From the NCBI GenBank assembly GCA_024500155.1, contig CM044858.1, positions 992,001 through 1,056,000 of the forward strand: a stretch of DNA of 64,000 nucleotides, given 5' to 3'. The first letter of the stretch is position 1, and each line of letters begins with the position of its first letter. Position numbers and translations under genes: made by a program. The DNA is from Chenopodium formosanum. Lineage: Eukaryota; Streptophyta; Magnoliopsida; Caryophyllales; Amaranthaceae. Positions 33,629 through 44,925 of this stretch are shown here, piece after piece. The notes under the pieces are model-generated. The model was not told where the DNA came from and made no database searches. It saw only the letters and a program-made list of their open reading frames with translations.

Positions 33629-35527
33629 CACGTTCTTCCTGCCCCCTTGTCTTTTGCAGTCTGAAGAGACCAAAAGACAAAGATAAGGGAAAGCTCCTGT
33701 TCGTCCCGAAGATCAAGTCCAGGAGGAATCCGAAGACTCAGAAATGGACGAACAGCCCCTTCGAAAAAGGAGAAGACGGATGGCCATTATCGGCCCTCAC
33801 GACTTCCAGACAAGGCCGATGTCTGTCGGCATAAGCATAAGGGAACCTGAGGAAGGCGGTGGATCGCCGAGGGCTCCTCAGCCACCACCCCAGTCTCCGC
33901 CGAAGACCCCTCCACCACCTCCTGAGATGGAGGTGGATCAGAAAACTCCCGATCCCAAGGGAGGGGTTCCAGCAGAAGAGGTTCAAGAAAGCGCCGGGGG
34001 GCACAATGCTGAGAGTGCTGAGAAGCCCGTTGCTGAGGGTTTCTCAGCTGATATTGCCCGGGAGGTTGAGGCATTCGTCCTCAGCCTTGAAGAAGAAGCA
34101 GAGGTCATAATCATTGACTCTGCTGAGAAGGAAGAGAAGGCTCCTGAAGAAGAAGATGCTGAGCCCTCTAAGGTTCAAGAAGCTCCTGAGTCTTCCTTCC
34201 CTTCATTCCAGACGCTGCATTCTGGAGAGATGGGTTTCTCGGCCCCCCGAATTCCAATTCCAGATCATATCTGGGACCTCATTTGGGGCCAGAACCGAGA
34301 AGGTGCTGCAGCCTACTTCGGCAATTTCTCTGGCTTAACCGAAGTAGATAGGGCGAGGATCTGGTCGCTGAAGGCCACTGCTGGGATGGGCGAATCCAGC
34401 AGATCAGTTCCAGATCCTGCAAGGTCGAATCAACTGCTGATGATGCAGGTAAATCCTTATCCTTGTTTTTATTTTTCAATTCAGCTCTTCAGTTCAGTTT
34501 GCTTCTTTTTTTTTTTACTGAGTTGTGCCTCTGTTCCCAGTTTGTGCACAATCAGACTCTCACTATAGAGCTGATAGACTCCCTGCAAGACAGGGTCGAC
34601 GCCGCCAAACATGCAAGAAAGGTGGCAGTCGAGGAGCTGAAGCTTGCTCAGCTGAAGCAAGCAGCAGCTGAGGAGAAGCAGAAGGAGGGGGAAGAATACG
34701 AGAAAAAGGCTGCCGAAGCCCTCCAAACCTTCTGCAATGCAATGGAGAATGAGGTTTTTCCCCCATTGATAGAAGGGGAAAACTTCCTTCGGGATCATCT
34801 GGGAGTGGACATCTCCAAGTTCAAGGCTGCCATTGAGAGCCGAATTCGAGAAGGAGCTGTTGCACAGGCTGAGGTGCAACAAAAATTAGAAGCTTTGGAA
34901 GCCAGTAGAATGGCTGTTGAAGAAAAGCTCCAAGCTCAAAATGTCCAACTCTCAGAGGCTGCTATTGCTGCAGAAGCTGAGAAAGCCAAGCTTCAAGAGG
35001 CTGAGGATCAGTTAAGGGTCAAAGATGATGAGCTGACCCAAGTGAAGACTGAAGCTTCAAAGGCTCAGCAAGAGCTGAACGAGCAGAAGGATGCCTCCTC
35101 CAAGCTCGCTGAAGAGCTGAACCAATCCAAGAAGGACTTGGAGGAGGTACAGAAGAAGCTAGCAGACGCTGAAACCCTGCTCAAGGTCCGTATCTATACT
35201 CAAGAGGAGTATGATATAGGTTTCAAGAATGGGTTCAGAGTGTGCCGAAGACTCTGTCTTCATGTTGAGCCGAAGCTGGACTGGTCCCAGTGTGCTGAAT
35301 GGGTCCTGGATCCAGAAGATCCCCATATGAAGTTCCCCACTCCTGTTGAAGCTGAGATCCTTGCGGCTAAAGAAGCCGAAGAAGAAGAAGAGAGGAGGGA
35401 ACTTGAAGCCGAACAACGGGAAAGGGAGGCTCAGCAGGGTGCACAGCCTGCTTCATCTGCTGCTGGAGCTGAAACCACCATGGGACCCAGCACTGCTGAT
35501 CAGTCTGATCCTCGGGCTGAAGCATAG
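32007..35527 (+). pseudogene. Antisense passenger ORF of the retrotransposon, intron-containing, five stops
   Basis: This plus-strand gene lies opposite to gag-pol. Inferred exons: 32007-33033, 33171-33526, 33660-34448, 34541-35527; all introns are GT-AG and all frames join correctly. The start has good context (AACAATGG). Exon 1 encodes a conserved-looking globular part (PYPWWVKHADVYRF; LRFPLDIFVRDLLIHYRVSL) that resembles the putative gypsy-type transposon domain (PF04195-like) carried by some plant elements. Exons 2-4 are Glu/Ala-rich, with a basic patch (RKRRRRM) and a long coiled coil in exon 4. In-frame stops: TGA 32088, TAG 32238, TGA 32739, TGA 32934, TAA 33684. Each is one C-to-T step from CGA, CAG or CAA. 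Intron 2 has a very long T run. Function unknown; domain identity is from memory. Confidence 0.75.
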
Positions 35528-36652
35528 GAACTCGGGCAGTCGTCTTCAGAATCTTGCGGTTCATCATGCGCTCAACTTTAGACTTGTCGCTTCTGAAATT
35601 TTTTGCCTTGTTTTTTGCTTCAGCTTGCCTTGATGTACAAACTGCTTTATCTGTTTTTTCATGTACTTCGGCAGCTGTATTTTTCCGCTTGTGGGTGACT
35701 GCCGATATTTCATTATGTCCTTTGAACAGTCTGAACTTTGTAGCTCGTTTTCTGAGCATTTGAGCTTTATTTGATGCATTTTTCTTCAATTACTTTGTCT
35801 TATTTTGAATGCTTTACTGTTTCTGAACTTGAGAAATTTTACAAAAATTTCGCAACATTTTGCTAAGTACAAAGCTTTCAGCTCGAAGAATTCTGCTGAA
35901 GATAAACTTGCACTGATAGTGCTTCTTGCCCCCCTTAGTAATCTGAAGACTCAGGTCTTTGGATTATTGAGTTGGGTTTCTGTCTATCTTTAAAAATGGA
36001 TATCTGAAACACAAGGCCAACTGAAGGCAATGTTTCAGATAGTGGCTTTCTAGGATACAAGGCTCAGTTAAGGCAATATCCCAGACTTGTCCATAGATTC
36101 ATGTCTTTGGAGAACAAGTCTTACTGAAGTTTAACTTCAGCTGAAAGACCAGAGTTCTTTAAAAAGACAAGTTTGTCAGCAAGCTGAAACCCAGTTACCC
36201 GAAGGCGAAGGTTTCAGACGAGGCTGAATAAAGAATTTCTAATAGTTGCCGTTATCCTTGGTTTTCTGTCTATCTTTAAAAATGGATATCTGAAACACAA
36301 GGCCAACTGAAGGCAATGTTTCAGATAATGGCTCTCTGGGATACGAGGCTCAGCTAAGGCAATATCCCAGACTTGTCCATGGACTCATGTCTTTGGAGAA
36401 CAAGTCTTACTGAAGTTTAACTTCAGCTGAAAGACCAGAGTTCTTTAAAAAGACAAGTTTGTCAGCAATCTGAAACCCAGTTACCCGAAGGCGAAGGTTT
36501 CAGACGAGGCTGAATAAAAACCCTTAAAGAGTAGATAGAATGAAGAAAACTTGAAAGAATAAAAAGTTGCAAAATTAATAGAAGTGGTGGCTCTGAAGCC
36601 TTTCATTAAAAACTCAGAACGCACTTACAAAGATTGCTATGCCCCGAAGGGT
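35528..36652. other. Non-coding spacer inside the retrotransposon
   Basis: This lies between the 3' ends of the passenger gene and gag-pol, which converge here. It has no gene. It holds a two-copy direct repeat at 35976-36231 and 36262-36517. Confidence 0.75.
35976..36517. repeat. Two-copy tandem repeat, ~256 bp units at 286-bp spacing
   Basis: The block beginning TTTCTGTCTATCTTTAAAAA and ending GAGGCTGAATAAA occurs at about 35976-36231 and again at 36262-36517, with only a few differences. Sub-blocks with AAGGCAAT and CAGAC words give a weak internal periodicity. Confidence 0.9.
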
Positions 36653-39600
36653 TTATACATGATATTTCTTAAGTACATCAGCATTCCAGTGATTTTTCAA
36701 CTCAGTTCCATCTAACTGACGAAGTTTGTATGTCCCTGGCTGAAGCTCATCATAAATTTCATAAGGTCCCTCCCATGCAGCTGAGAGTTTCCCATGGATT
36801 CGGCCTTTCTGAACTGCAGCAGCATTCCGAAGGACGAGGTCTCCAATTTTGAGAGGCCTTGCATGGACCCTTCGGTTGTAAAATTTGCTGATTCTCTGCT
36901 TGTAAGCAGCCATTCTGTCTCAGGCTGAGTCTCTCACTTCGTCAAGGAAATCAAGGGATTCCTTCATAAGTTGCTCGTTCTCAGCCGAGAAGTGGTGCAC
37001 TCTTAAACTTTCAGAACCGATTTCCACTGGAAGAACGGCTTCGGCACCATACACCAGCTCAAAGGGTGAATAGCCTGTTGCCTCCTTTTTAGTTGTCCGA
37101 AGTGACCAGAGGGTTCCTGGAAGCTCCTCTATCCACTTAGACTTTTGATCTTCAACCCTTTTCTTCAAAGCATTGAGGATCTGTTTATTTGCAGCTTCGG
37201 CTTGGCCATTACTTTGTGGATGACAAACTGCTGAATATGCCAATTTGATGCCGAACTGGTCTGTGTACCGCCTCAGCGGTAAATTATCAAATTGCCTCCC
37301 ATGATCGAAGACAAAGACCTTCGGAATACCGAAGCGAGTGATAATGTTCTGCCAGATAAATTTCCTGACAGTTTGCTCTGTGATGTTCGAAGCTGCTTCA
37401 GCCTCAATCCATTTGCCGAAATAGTCTATGCCGACTATTAACCATCTTTTTTGGTAAGGTGCATCTGGAAAGGGCCCCAAAATATCCAGCCCCCATTGGG
37501 CAAATGGAAGCGGATTTAGGATCGGCTGAAGGTCTCGAGCCGGCTGATAGATGACTGGTGCGAATTTTTGGCATTTTTCGCATTTTCGGGCCAGCTCCTT
37601 AGCGTCCGAGATCATGGTGGGCCAGTAATATCCGGCCCTCAATGCCTTGTGGGCTAGGGTCCTTCCCCCAATGTGGTTTCCACAGATGCCGAGGTGGATT
37701 TCCCGAAGGATGTAATCTGCATCTGTTGGTCCCACGCATTTCAGCAATGGGGCTGAGAAGGACTTTTTCAGAAGCTCTCCTCTGAAGACGATGAACCTTG
37801 AGCTAGTTCTCTTCAGCTTGGAGGCCAAAATTCTGTCTTCGGGAATTTCTCCCCGAAGCTTGAAAGCTAGGATGGGGTCCATCCAGCTGGGCTCTGGGTC
37901 GGCGCAGCACACTTCAGGTGCTTCGTCGACACTTCTTTCTCGGCGCACTTCCACATATACAGATCTGTTCAGCTCGGTGAGGGTTGAACTGGCAAGTTTG
38001 GAGAGTGCGTCGGCTTGAGCATTCTGACCCCTTGGGATCAGCTGCACTTCAAAGGTTCTCAGCTTTGCAATAACTGATTTGATCTTGGCAAGATAATTTA
38101 TCATGGAGGGCTCTTTAGCCTCGTAGTTGCCACCGATCTGATATGCAACTAGCTGAGAGTCTGTTTTCAGACAGACATGCTCGGCTTCCAGAGAGATGCA
38201 CAGTTCTAGGCCCGCGATTGCTGCCTCACATTTAGCTTCGTTATTCGAAGTCTTGAAAGAAAATTTGAGTGCATACTCGAAGGATTTGCCTTCGGGAGAG
38301 GTTATCACTACCCCTGCCCCCGAACCATTTACGGTGGAGGATCCATCCGTAAACACGGTCCAGATTTTCTTTTCATCGTCTAACGTCTCTTGGTACGAGC
38401 ATTCGGCCAAGAAGTCCGCTAGAGCTTGAGCCTTGATGGCTGTTCTCGGCTGGTAGCTGATGCTGAATTCAGTGAGCTCGAAAGCCCACTTGGCCAGCCT
38501 ACCAGATTTTTCAACTTTGCCGAGAACTTTTTCCAGCGGCTGATCAGTTAAGACCACTATCTGATGGCAATCAAAGTAGGGCCTCAACTTCCGAGCAGCT
38601 ACCACTACTGCAAAGGAAACTTTTTCGAGTAGAGGGTAACGAGTCTCGGCATCCGTCAGAGTGTGACTGACGAAGTAGATCGGTTGCTGAATTTTATTTT
38701 CTTCCCTCAGCAGCACTGCACTGATGGTAGCTGGGCTAACAGCTACGTACAGATACAAAGTTTCCCCCTCCACTGGACTAGCCAGAGTTGGGAGTTGAGC
38801 TAGATGCTCCCGAAGCTGCTTGAAGGCCTCTTTTTGCTCTTCTTCCCAAATGAGCTCTTTTATTTTTGGGAGTTTCAAGGCTTTGAAGAAAGGTAGTCCC
38901 TTGTCCAAAGCTCTGGAAATGAACCTCGAGAGGGTTGCCATTCTTCCGGTGAGCCGCTAAACGTCCCTCTTTGTTTTCGGCTCAGGAAGACCCAGAGCTG
39001 CTTTGACTTTGGAGGGATTGGCGTCAATCCCCCTCTTGCTGACCATGAATCCAAGGAATTTCCCTGACTTTACGCCGAAGACACACTTTTTCGGATTCAG
39101 CTTCATTTGATACTTTCTTAAGGTGGCGAAGGTTTCAGCCAGGTCCTTAACATGGTCTTCAGATTTTTTGCTTTTGACGATTGAATCGTCAACATAAACT
39201 TCCATGTTTCGGCCTTTTTGATCGGCGAAAACCTGATCCACCAGCCTTTGATAAGTCACCCCCGCATTTTTCAATCCGAAGGGCATCATTTTGTAATTGT
39301 ACACCCCGGCGTTCGTGACGAATGCCGTCTTTGCTCGGTCGTCGGGGTGCATGAAGATCTGATGATACCCCGAGAATGCGTCCATGAAACTAAGCAAGGC
39401 GTGGCCACTCGTCGAGTCGACTAGCTGATCGATTCTCGGCAAGGGATAGAAATCCTTCGGACAAGCCTTATTTAGGTCCGTGAAGTCAACGCACATTCTC
39501 CAGGTACCATTGGCCTTCTGAACCATCACCACATTTGCCAGCCATTCTGGATATTGACAAGGCTCGATGAAGCCTGCATCCAGCAATTTTTTGACCTCGG

Positions 39601-42541
39601 CTGCGATGTCTCGGTTCTTATTTGCGGAGTAATTCCGCTTCTTTTGCTTGACTGGCCGACACGTTGGGTCGACGTTAAGCTTATGGGAGATGAGGTCTGG
39701 ACTTATCCCAGACATATCGGCTGCCGAGAAAGCAAACACATCTCTGTTGTCCCGAAGGAGTTGAATAAGTTCACAACGGGTGCTCGGATCGAGGTCCATC
39801 CCGATTGTTACACATTTCTCAGCATCTCCTTCGGTCAACTCGACCGTTTCAGTCTGCTGGTCCAGGTCCATTGTTGATGGACTGGACTCTTCACAATCTA
39901 GCCTGCTGTCTATATCAGCAGGCGTCCCAGACTTTTTCTTCTTTGGCTGGCTCTCCGAGTCTTTCGGCTCAGATGAAGAACTAGCCTTTTCTTTTTCTGA
40001 CCCTTTTTCTTTGGGTACAGAACCTTGGGCCGAAGCACTTAGACCTTTCGGCTTCTTTGTGCTCGGCTCTGTTTCTTTTTCTTTCTCCTCCTCATCCTCA
40101 TCGTCGTCGTCTGGGCGACTAGTGGATGGCTTGAGGTAGTTGCACCTTCGGGCTTCCTTTTGGCTGCCCTGGATCCTTTCGGGGAAACCGGCGTCTGAAA
40201 CGTAAATCATCAGCTGATGATAAGTTGAGACGACCCCTTGGATCTCGTGAATTATGGGTCTCCCCAAGATCACGTTGTACACTGAAGGAGCGTCGATGAC
40301 CAAAAATTCGGTCATGACATTCCTAGCTGCTTCATCGCAGCCGAGGGTGACAGGAAGTAGAACCTTCCCATCAGGATAAGTTGAAGCCCCATTGAATCCG
40401 GATACTGGGTAGGATACCGGCGTAAGGTGCTTGGGCTTCAGCTTGATTTGATCGTAGGCCTTTCGAAACAAAATGTTTGCTCCGCTACCACCGTCAACTA
40501 GAACTTTTCTGACGTCGTGGTTGGCCACCGTGGCGATGATCACCAACGGGTCCTCGTGAGGGTATGTCACCCTCCGGCAGTCAGCGGCTGTGAACGTCAT
40601 GTTCGGCACCGGTGACTGGGGTGGCTGAATATCAGCATGATCCACCTGGTGGGTCAGAGCCCTGAGGTGACACTTGCGCTCCCTCCGAGAGCATGTTCCT
40701 CCCGAGATAACATGGATTGGAGGGAATTTTCCTTCCGCAGTTTTGCTGTTCTTTCGGGGGAAGTCAATTTCTTGCCGAGAGTCTTTTTCGGACTTCTCAG
40801 CCTCTTTTTTCTCGCGGTGATCCGCGATATATTTTTTCAAGTATCCCTTCCGAACCATGTCCTCGATTTGGTCCTTCAGCTGGATACACTCCTCAGTGTT
40901 GTGTTCCGGCGATTCATGGAACTCACACTACTGATTCTTATTTTTTCGTTGATACCACTCGGGGAGTGGTCTCGGCTTTCTGTAACTCTGCTCCTCCTTC
41001 GTCACACTGTAGATCTTAGCGCGCAGAATAGAGAGCGGAGTGTATGATTCATATCTTCCCGCGAAAGGAGCAGATTTTTCTTTCTTCGACTCGTTGGCCG
41101 AAGATTGTTCCGAGGCTTTCGCCTTTCCCTTTGCCTTCTGGCCTTGGCCTTCAGACGAGGGTGCTTGTTTTTGTTTCCCTCCCCCAGATTGAGGTTGGGT
41201 TTTTGCTTTGTTCCACTCTTCAGCTCGGATGAATTTATCCGAAGCATTCAATGCTTCCTCCAAGGTCCTGGGTGAATTCATGACCATGAAGTCAGAGAAC
41301 GGCCCAGTTCTGAGACCGTGCTGAAGGGCGAAAACTGCCAGCCCTTGATCCAGCTGAGAAATGCTAGATGACTCGTTGCTGAAGCGAGTCAGGTAGTCTC
41401 GGAGGCTTTCGGCCTCACCTTGCTGCAGGCCCATAAGCTCTGCAGTAGTCTTCTCTCGGCGATTTGCCGTGGAAAACTTGCTCTTGAACTTGGAGGACAG
41501 GTCGTCCCACCCAGTAATTGAGCCTTCTTTAACTCCCTTGGAGATCCACGCTTGCGCGACCCCCTTGAGAGTGGTTGGAAAATACTTGCACCAAGTCGCC
41601 TCGGACCTGGGGCAGAGATGCATGTGAGCCTCATATGAGGCAATATGGTCCTTCGGATCCGAAGTTCCATCATAAGTAATGTGCGACGGGATTTTAACTG
41701 TCGACACATGAGATTCCAGTATCCATTGCTCGAATGGAGAACTGGAGGGCAGCATTACGGCCTTGCCCTTATTCCCAGCCGAAGGGACCGCGCTCCGCCC
41801 TCTCAGAGAGGTAGAAGTGGTTTTCGTCCCTGGCTGGGAGGTCTGGGCCTCGGCTACAGGGTAGGAAAGGCGGCTGTGCACGCTCCGTTCCCTATCGCCG
41901 AGACGGTCGTGTACGCTTCGGCGAGCAGTTTCTGGCCGAGAGGCAGAACTGCTGCTTTTATGGGTTCTGCTCGTGGTGAGCTGAATGGAAGACTCCCTGA
42001 AGAAGTGAGAGTTCCTGTTTCTCTCCCTCTCGGTTCTCCAGGTATCCTCCTCCCATTCGCCAAGTTCCTTGAAAGAGGAGAGTTTCCCCCCCTCCTGGCC
42101 GAGGCACCTCCGCTGGTTTCTGGTTTGCGGAGGGGTTCGGTCGTGTGGAGGTGGCATGTTCTGGGCCTTCATGGCTTCCATGAGGACCGCTAAGGCTCTC
42201 GCTACCTCCTCCGAGTTGGGCCCTGTCAAGGGTGTCCTCGGCTGAGAGCGAGAGTAGGTGCGAATGCTCCGGGATTGGCTCCGGGCATGAGATTGGGTCC
42301 TTTGACTGGACCGATTGTCCTCATTTGACCGAGGCGGGCTCGGTGGATGATTGGACTGGATGATAGGAGATTCGAATCTCTCCTTAGGCTCCTCATGAGA
42401 GTCGGGTCCCGCGGAGGGGCTCCTATCCCGAGGAGGAGACAGGCTAGAAGTGGGGCGCTCCGAGGGACCCCTTCCTAGTGACTTTCGGCGCTTTCTCAGA
42501 GGAGAAGCACCGTCGTTTTTGTTCTTGCGATTCTTAGCCAT
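36653..42541 (-). pseudogene. gag-pol: gag-pol polyprotein of the Tat element, three in-frame stops
   Basis: A single frame of 1963 codons has three in-frame stop codons, at 40930-40928 (TAG), 38959-38957 (TAG) and 36922-36920 (TGA). Order from the start: an Arg/Ser-rich N-terminus; gag capsid-like region (about 41750-41220); a knuckle-like CEFHESPEHNTEEC just after the first stop; aspartic protease VDGGSGANILF (near 40495); reverse transcriptase with YVDD (39196-39185); RNase H with a degenerate start; a second, cellular-type RNase H (FTDGSS near 38350, then NNEAKCEA and TDSQLVAY); integrase with an HHCC zinc finger (CEKCQKF) and DDE residues (LDILGPFPD, FDHGRQFDN, GQAEAANK); and a C-terminal chromatin-proximal tail. 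The last two stops fit C-to-T changes from CAG and CGA. The start ATG is only 75 nt from the primer binding site. As it stands it cannot make a full polyprotein. Confidence 0.95.
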
Positions 42542-42598
42542 TGGAACTAAGATTGAGGTAGAACGATTGAAATTGGCTTAAAGATTTTTTGAAAGTCT

Positions 42599-42616
42599 TC
42601 CCCACAGACGGCGCCA
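42599..42616 (-). other. Primer binding site
   Basis: On the minus strand, three bases inside the right LTR, the sequence reads TGGCGCCGTCTGTGGGGA. The first nine bases match the complement of the 3' end of plant tRNA-Asp (ending ACGGCGCCA) and the rest match it partly. This fixes the element's orientation. Confidence 0.85.
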
Positions 42617-42619
42617 AAT

Positions 42620-43029
42620 TGTTTCGGGTGAAAACAATGGGACCTTGCCGAAGGTCCAGTGAAATGGCGAAGACTGGGCTCGGTCCAAGTGATGTTGGGC
42701 CGAGGATTTCCTGCACAGCAAACACACGTAAACTAGCCTTGGGGGTGTTGCCGAGGAAGGCCCCTCCGATGCTAAAGTCAGTACAATGTGTAGAGAAAAA
42801 GCTATGCAAGAGAATTAATTGCTTGAGGCTTTGTGTGAATGAATGTACAAATGTAATATTGATGACTTTTATACCTTGGCATATATGGGAGAAGTGGGCC
42901 TTGGCCCAATTGACTTGCCTTGTGGACTGATCTTGACTTTAGCATGATTGGAGAGTTGAACCTTGACCTTGGGCTTTTAATTGGATCAATTAATGACTAG
43001 GCCCAATTGGACTAAATTGGACCCAAACA
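42620..43029 (-). repeat. Right LTR (5' LTR of the element)
   Basis: 410 bp, same ends as the left LTR. Followed by the right copy of GCCTA (43030-43034). Confidence 0.97.
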
Positions 43030-43034
43030 GCCTA
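43030..43034. repeat. Target-site duplication, right
   Basis: GCCTA, identical to 31076-31080. Confidence 0.95.
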
Positions 43035-44925
43035 TTTGTCAAGCAGATCTATCATATCATGCATTTGATTGTGGAAGGATACATGCATACATCAAAGATT
43101 TTATTTATGTAAATAAGAAATTTATTTTTATACTTAAGTTTATAATTGGCAATTATATTAGGACGGATCAAATCTTTTATTTATGTATTTGTTTTTTAAA
43201 TGGAATTTTTTTAAAAAAATATATAATCGACACACTAGAAAATGACACGTGTCATTGCTAGTGTGTCTTTTAGTATATAGTATTGATTGATTGATTATAT
43301 GGGAATCGTATGCAAATTGCAGCAAAAGGTGGCACTTTATACTACATACGTTGTATAAAGTTTGAATGAAGTATTATGAATAACGATCAATAAGCATTTT
43401 GTAAGATCATTTAATCGTGTAAACGGCTAAGTTAGTTAATACATTATAATAAAGGGTGAGTTATATTATAACAAACAGCTTGGTTATATGATAGAAGTCG
43501 ATGGTGTAAGACTAAATCTGATCTATTATATAGTTGTATGAAAACTTAAACATGTACTCAGGTAAGTTGTACAAACATACCGCTTAATATAAATAATCTA
43601 TACTTATATATTAAAAAGCGTTCCTAAAACAAAATATAAGACTTGAACTTAAGACCAACAAGTCTTAAGTTACAAGTCTTACCATCTTAACCATTTATTA
43701 ATTGTGTTTATTTATCCAACAAAATTATAGTTAACTTAGATAAGTTAATTGGTGTTTTATTATACTATTTGTTTTCAGTATGTGATTGAGTTTGGCCACT
43801 AAAAAATGTTTATAGCAAGACTTAAATTTAAAACTTAAAGCCAACAAGTATAAACTAGCAACCCGGAGCATCGCCAGGACCGCACACTAGTGTTGAGTTA
43901 AAAGTAAATTTGAGTTTAATTAATAGATTAATTGAACAAAGTCAACGATATTACTCCTATGTTGAACTCAAGTTACGCATGCGCAGCCACGTGACATTAG
44001 AATCCTCCCAGAAAAGAAGGTGGAGAAATAAGAAGCAATCACAGTTGTGAAAGAGTTGTTTTAAGGAAGGATACTAAATTTGTTTCAATTGCACACTTTT
44101 GTTAGTGTTACTAGGACAACTATTAATTTTGCAGTCTTGCTTATCTTTAGTACAATTGTCTTTTACTATCTAGCTTTCCACCCATATATTAAAGGTGCTC
44201 CACTAACTAAGTAATAACCCTAAAATGTGGCGACTCGAACTATATATGAGAACCTCAAATAATTACTTATATGTGTACAGGATGTAAAAGTTGATTATGT
44301 TAATACAAAAAAGGGTATAGTTAGGTTCAACTTCAAGCGTACCTAAAGTGTTTATTTTGTTGACATCACAATTCATATTTACAAAATATAATAAGACCCT
44401 AACTTTTTTATACGAGACATGATGTACAAATTATAATTGATGAGTGGATCTTTAGTAGCTCAGGTAACATTAAGTGACTGAAATCGAGTTATGTTTTGTA
44501 ATTTATATTTGTTGAATATGACTCATTATTATTTGTCTATCTTATTTGAATTGAACCTCCCTTATATTCACTAAAAAAATTTGTTTAGGTAGACTCATTT
44601 TTTTTTTTTCTACACTTGTTATTGGCGTGGTGGGTGGAAAAAAAAAAAAAAAAAAAAAAAAAAAACAAATTTCTTGGTCACGACATATTACGAGAATTGT
44701 ATAACTCAAAAGTCTCTCAATCCAAAATTTTAAACCGATTATTACATATTACACAACCCAAATGTAGCTTAAAATTATCGATCTCAAACATGACCCGAAC
44801 CGAATCAACCTTAATTGTACCCATTTCTGCAACCCTATTAATCACTCTAATATGAAACGCTAGATTAGAGCCAATGAAATTAAGTGTGTAAGTGGTGGCG
44901 GGAAACAGAAAAAAAAAAAAAAAAA
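43035..44925. other. AT-rich intergenic DNA upstream of TBCD
   Basis: No gene was seen. It contains a strong hairpin and tRNA-like relic at 43640-43694 and a poly(A) tract at about 44638-44665. The TBCD promoter must lie in the last part; no clear TATA box was found. Confidence 0.6.
43640..43694 (-). repeat. tRNA/SINE-like relic containing a perfect hairpin
   Basis: On the minus strand, TGGTTAAGATGGT (43694-43682) resembles a pol III A box and AAGTTCAAGTC (43651-43641) a B box. The same stretch contains ACTTAAGAC-CAACAA-GTCTTAAGT, extended outward by GACTTG/CAAGTC: about 15 paired bases around a 6-nt loop. It does not make a proper tRNA cloverleaf. Confidence 0.4.

Larger units (their letters stand above)
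31081..43029 (-). mobile_element. Complete Tat-lineage Ty3/Gypsy LTR retrotransposon
   Basis: This 11,949-bp element lies between 5-bp GCCTA duplications, with two 410-bp LTRs starting TG and ending CA. It is on the minus strand: primer binding site inside the right LTR, then gag, protease, RT, RNase H, a second RNase H, integrase, an opposite-strand passenger gene, a polypurine tract and the left LTR. Dual RNase H domains plus an extra antisense gene next to the 3' LTR are features of the Tat lineage (Grande/Ogre/Retand relatives). All reading frames carry stops, so this copy is not autonomous, although its ends are intact. By hand the LTRs differ at about 10 positions (about 97.5% identity), nearly all transitions. 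Confidence 0.97.
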
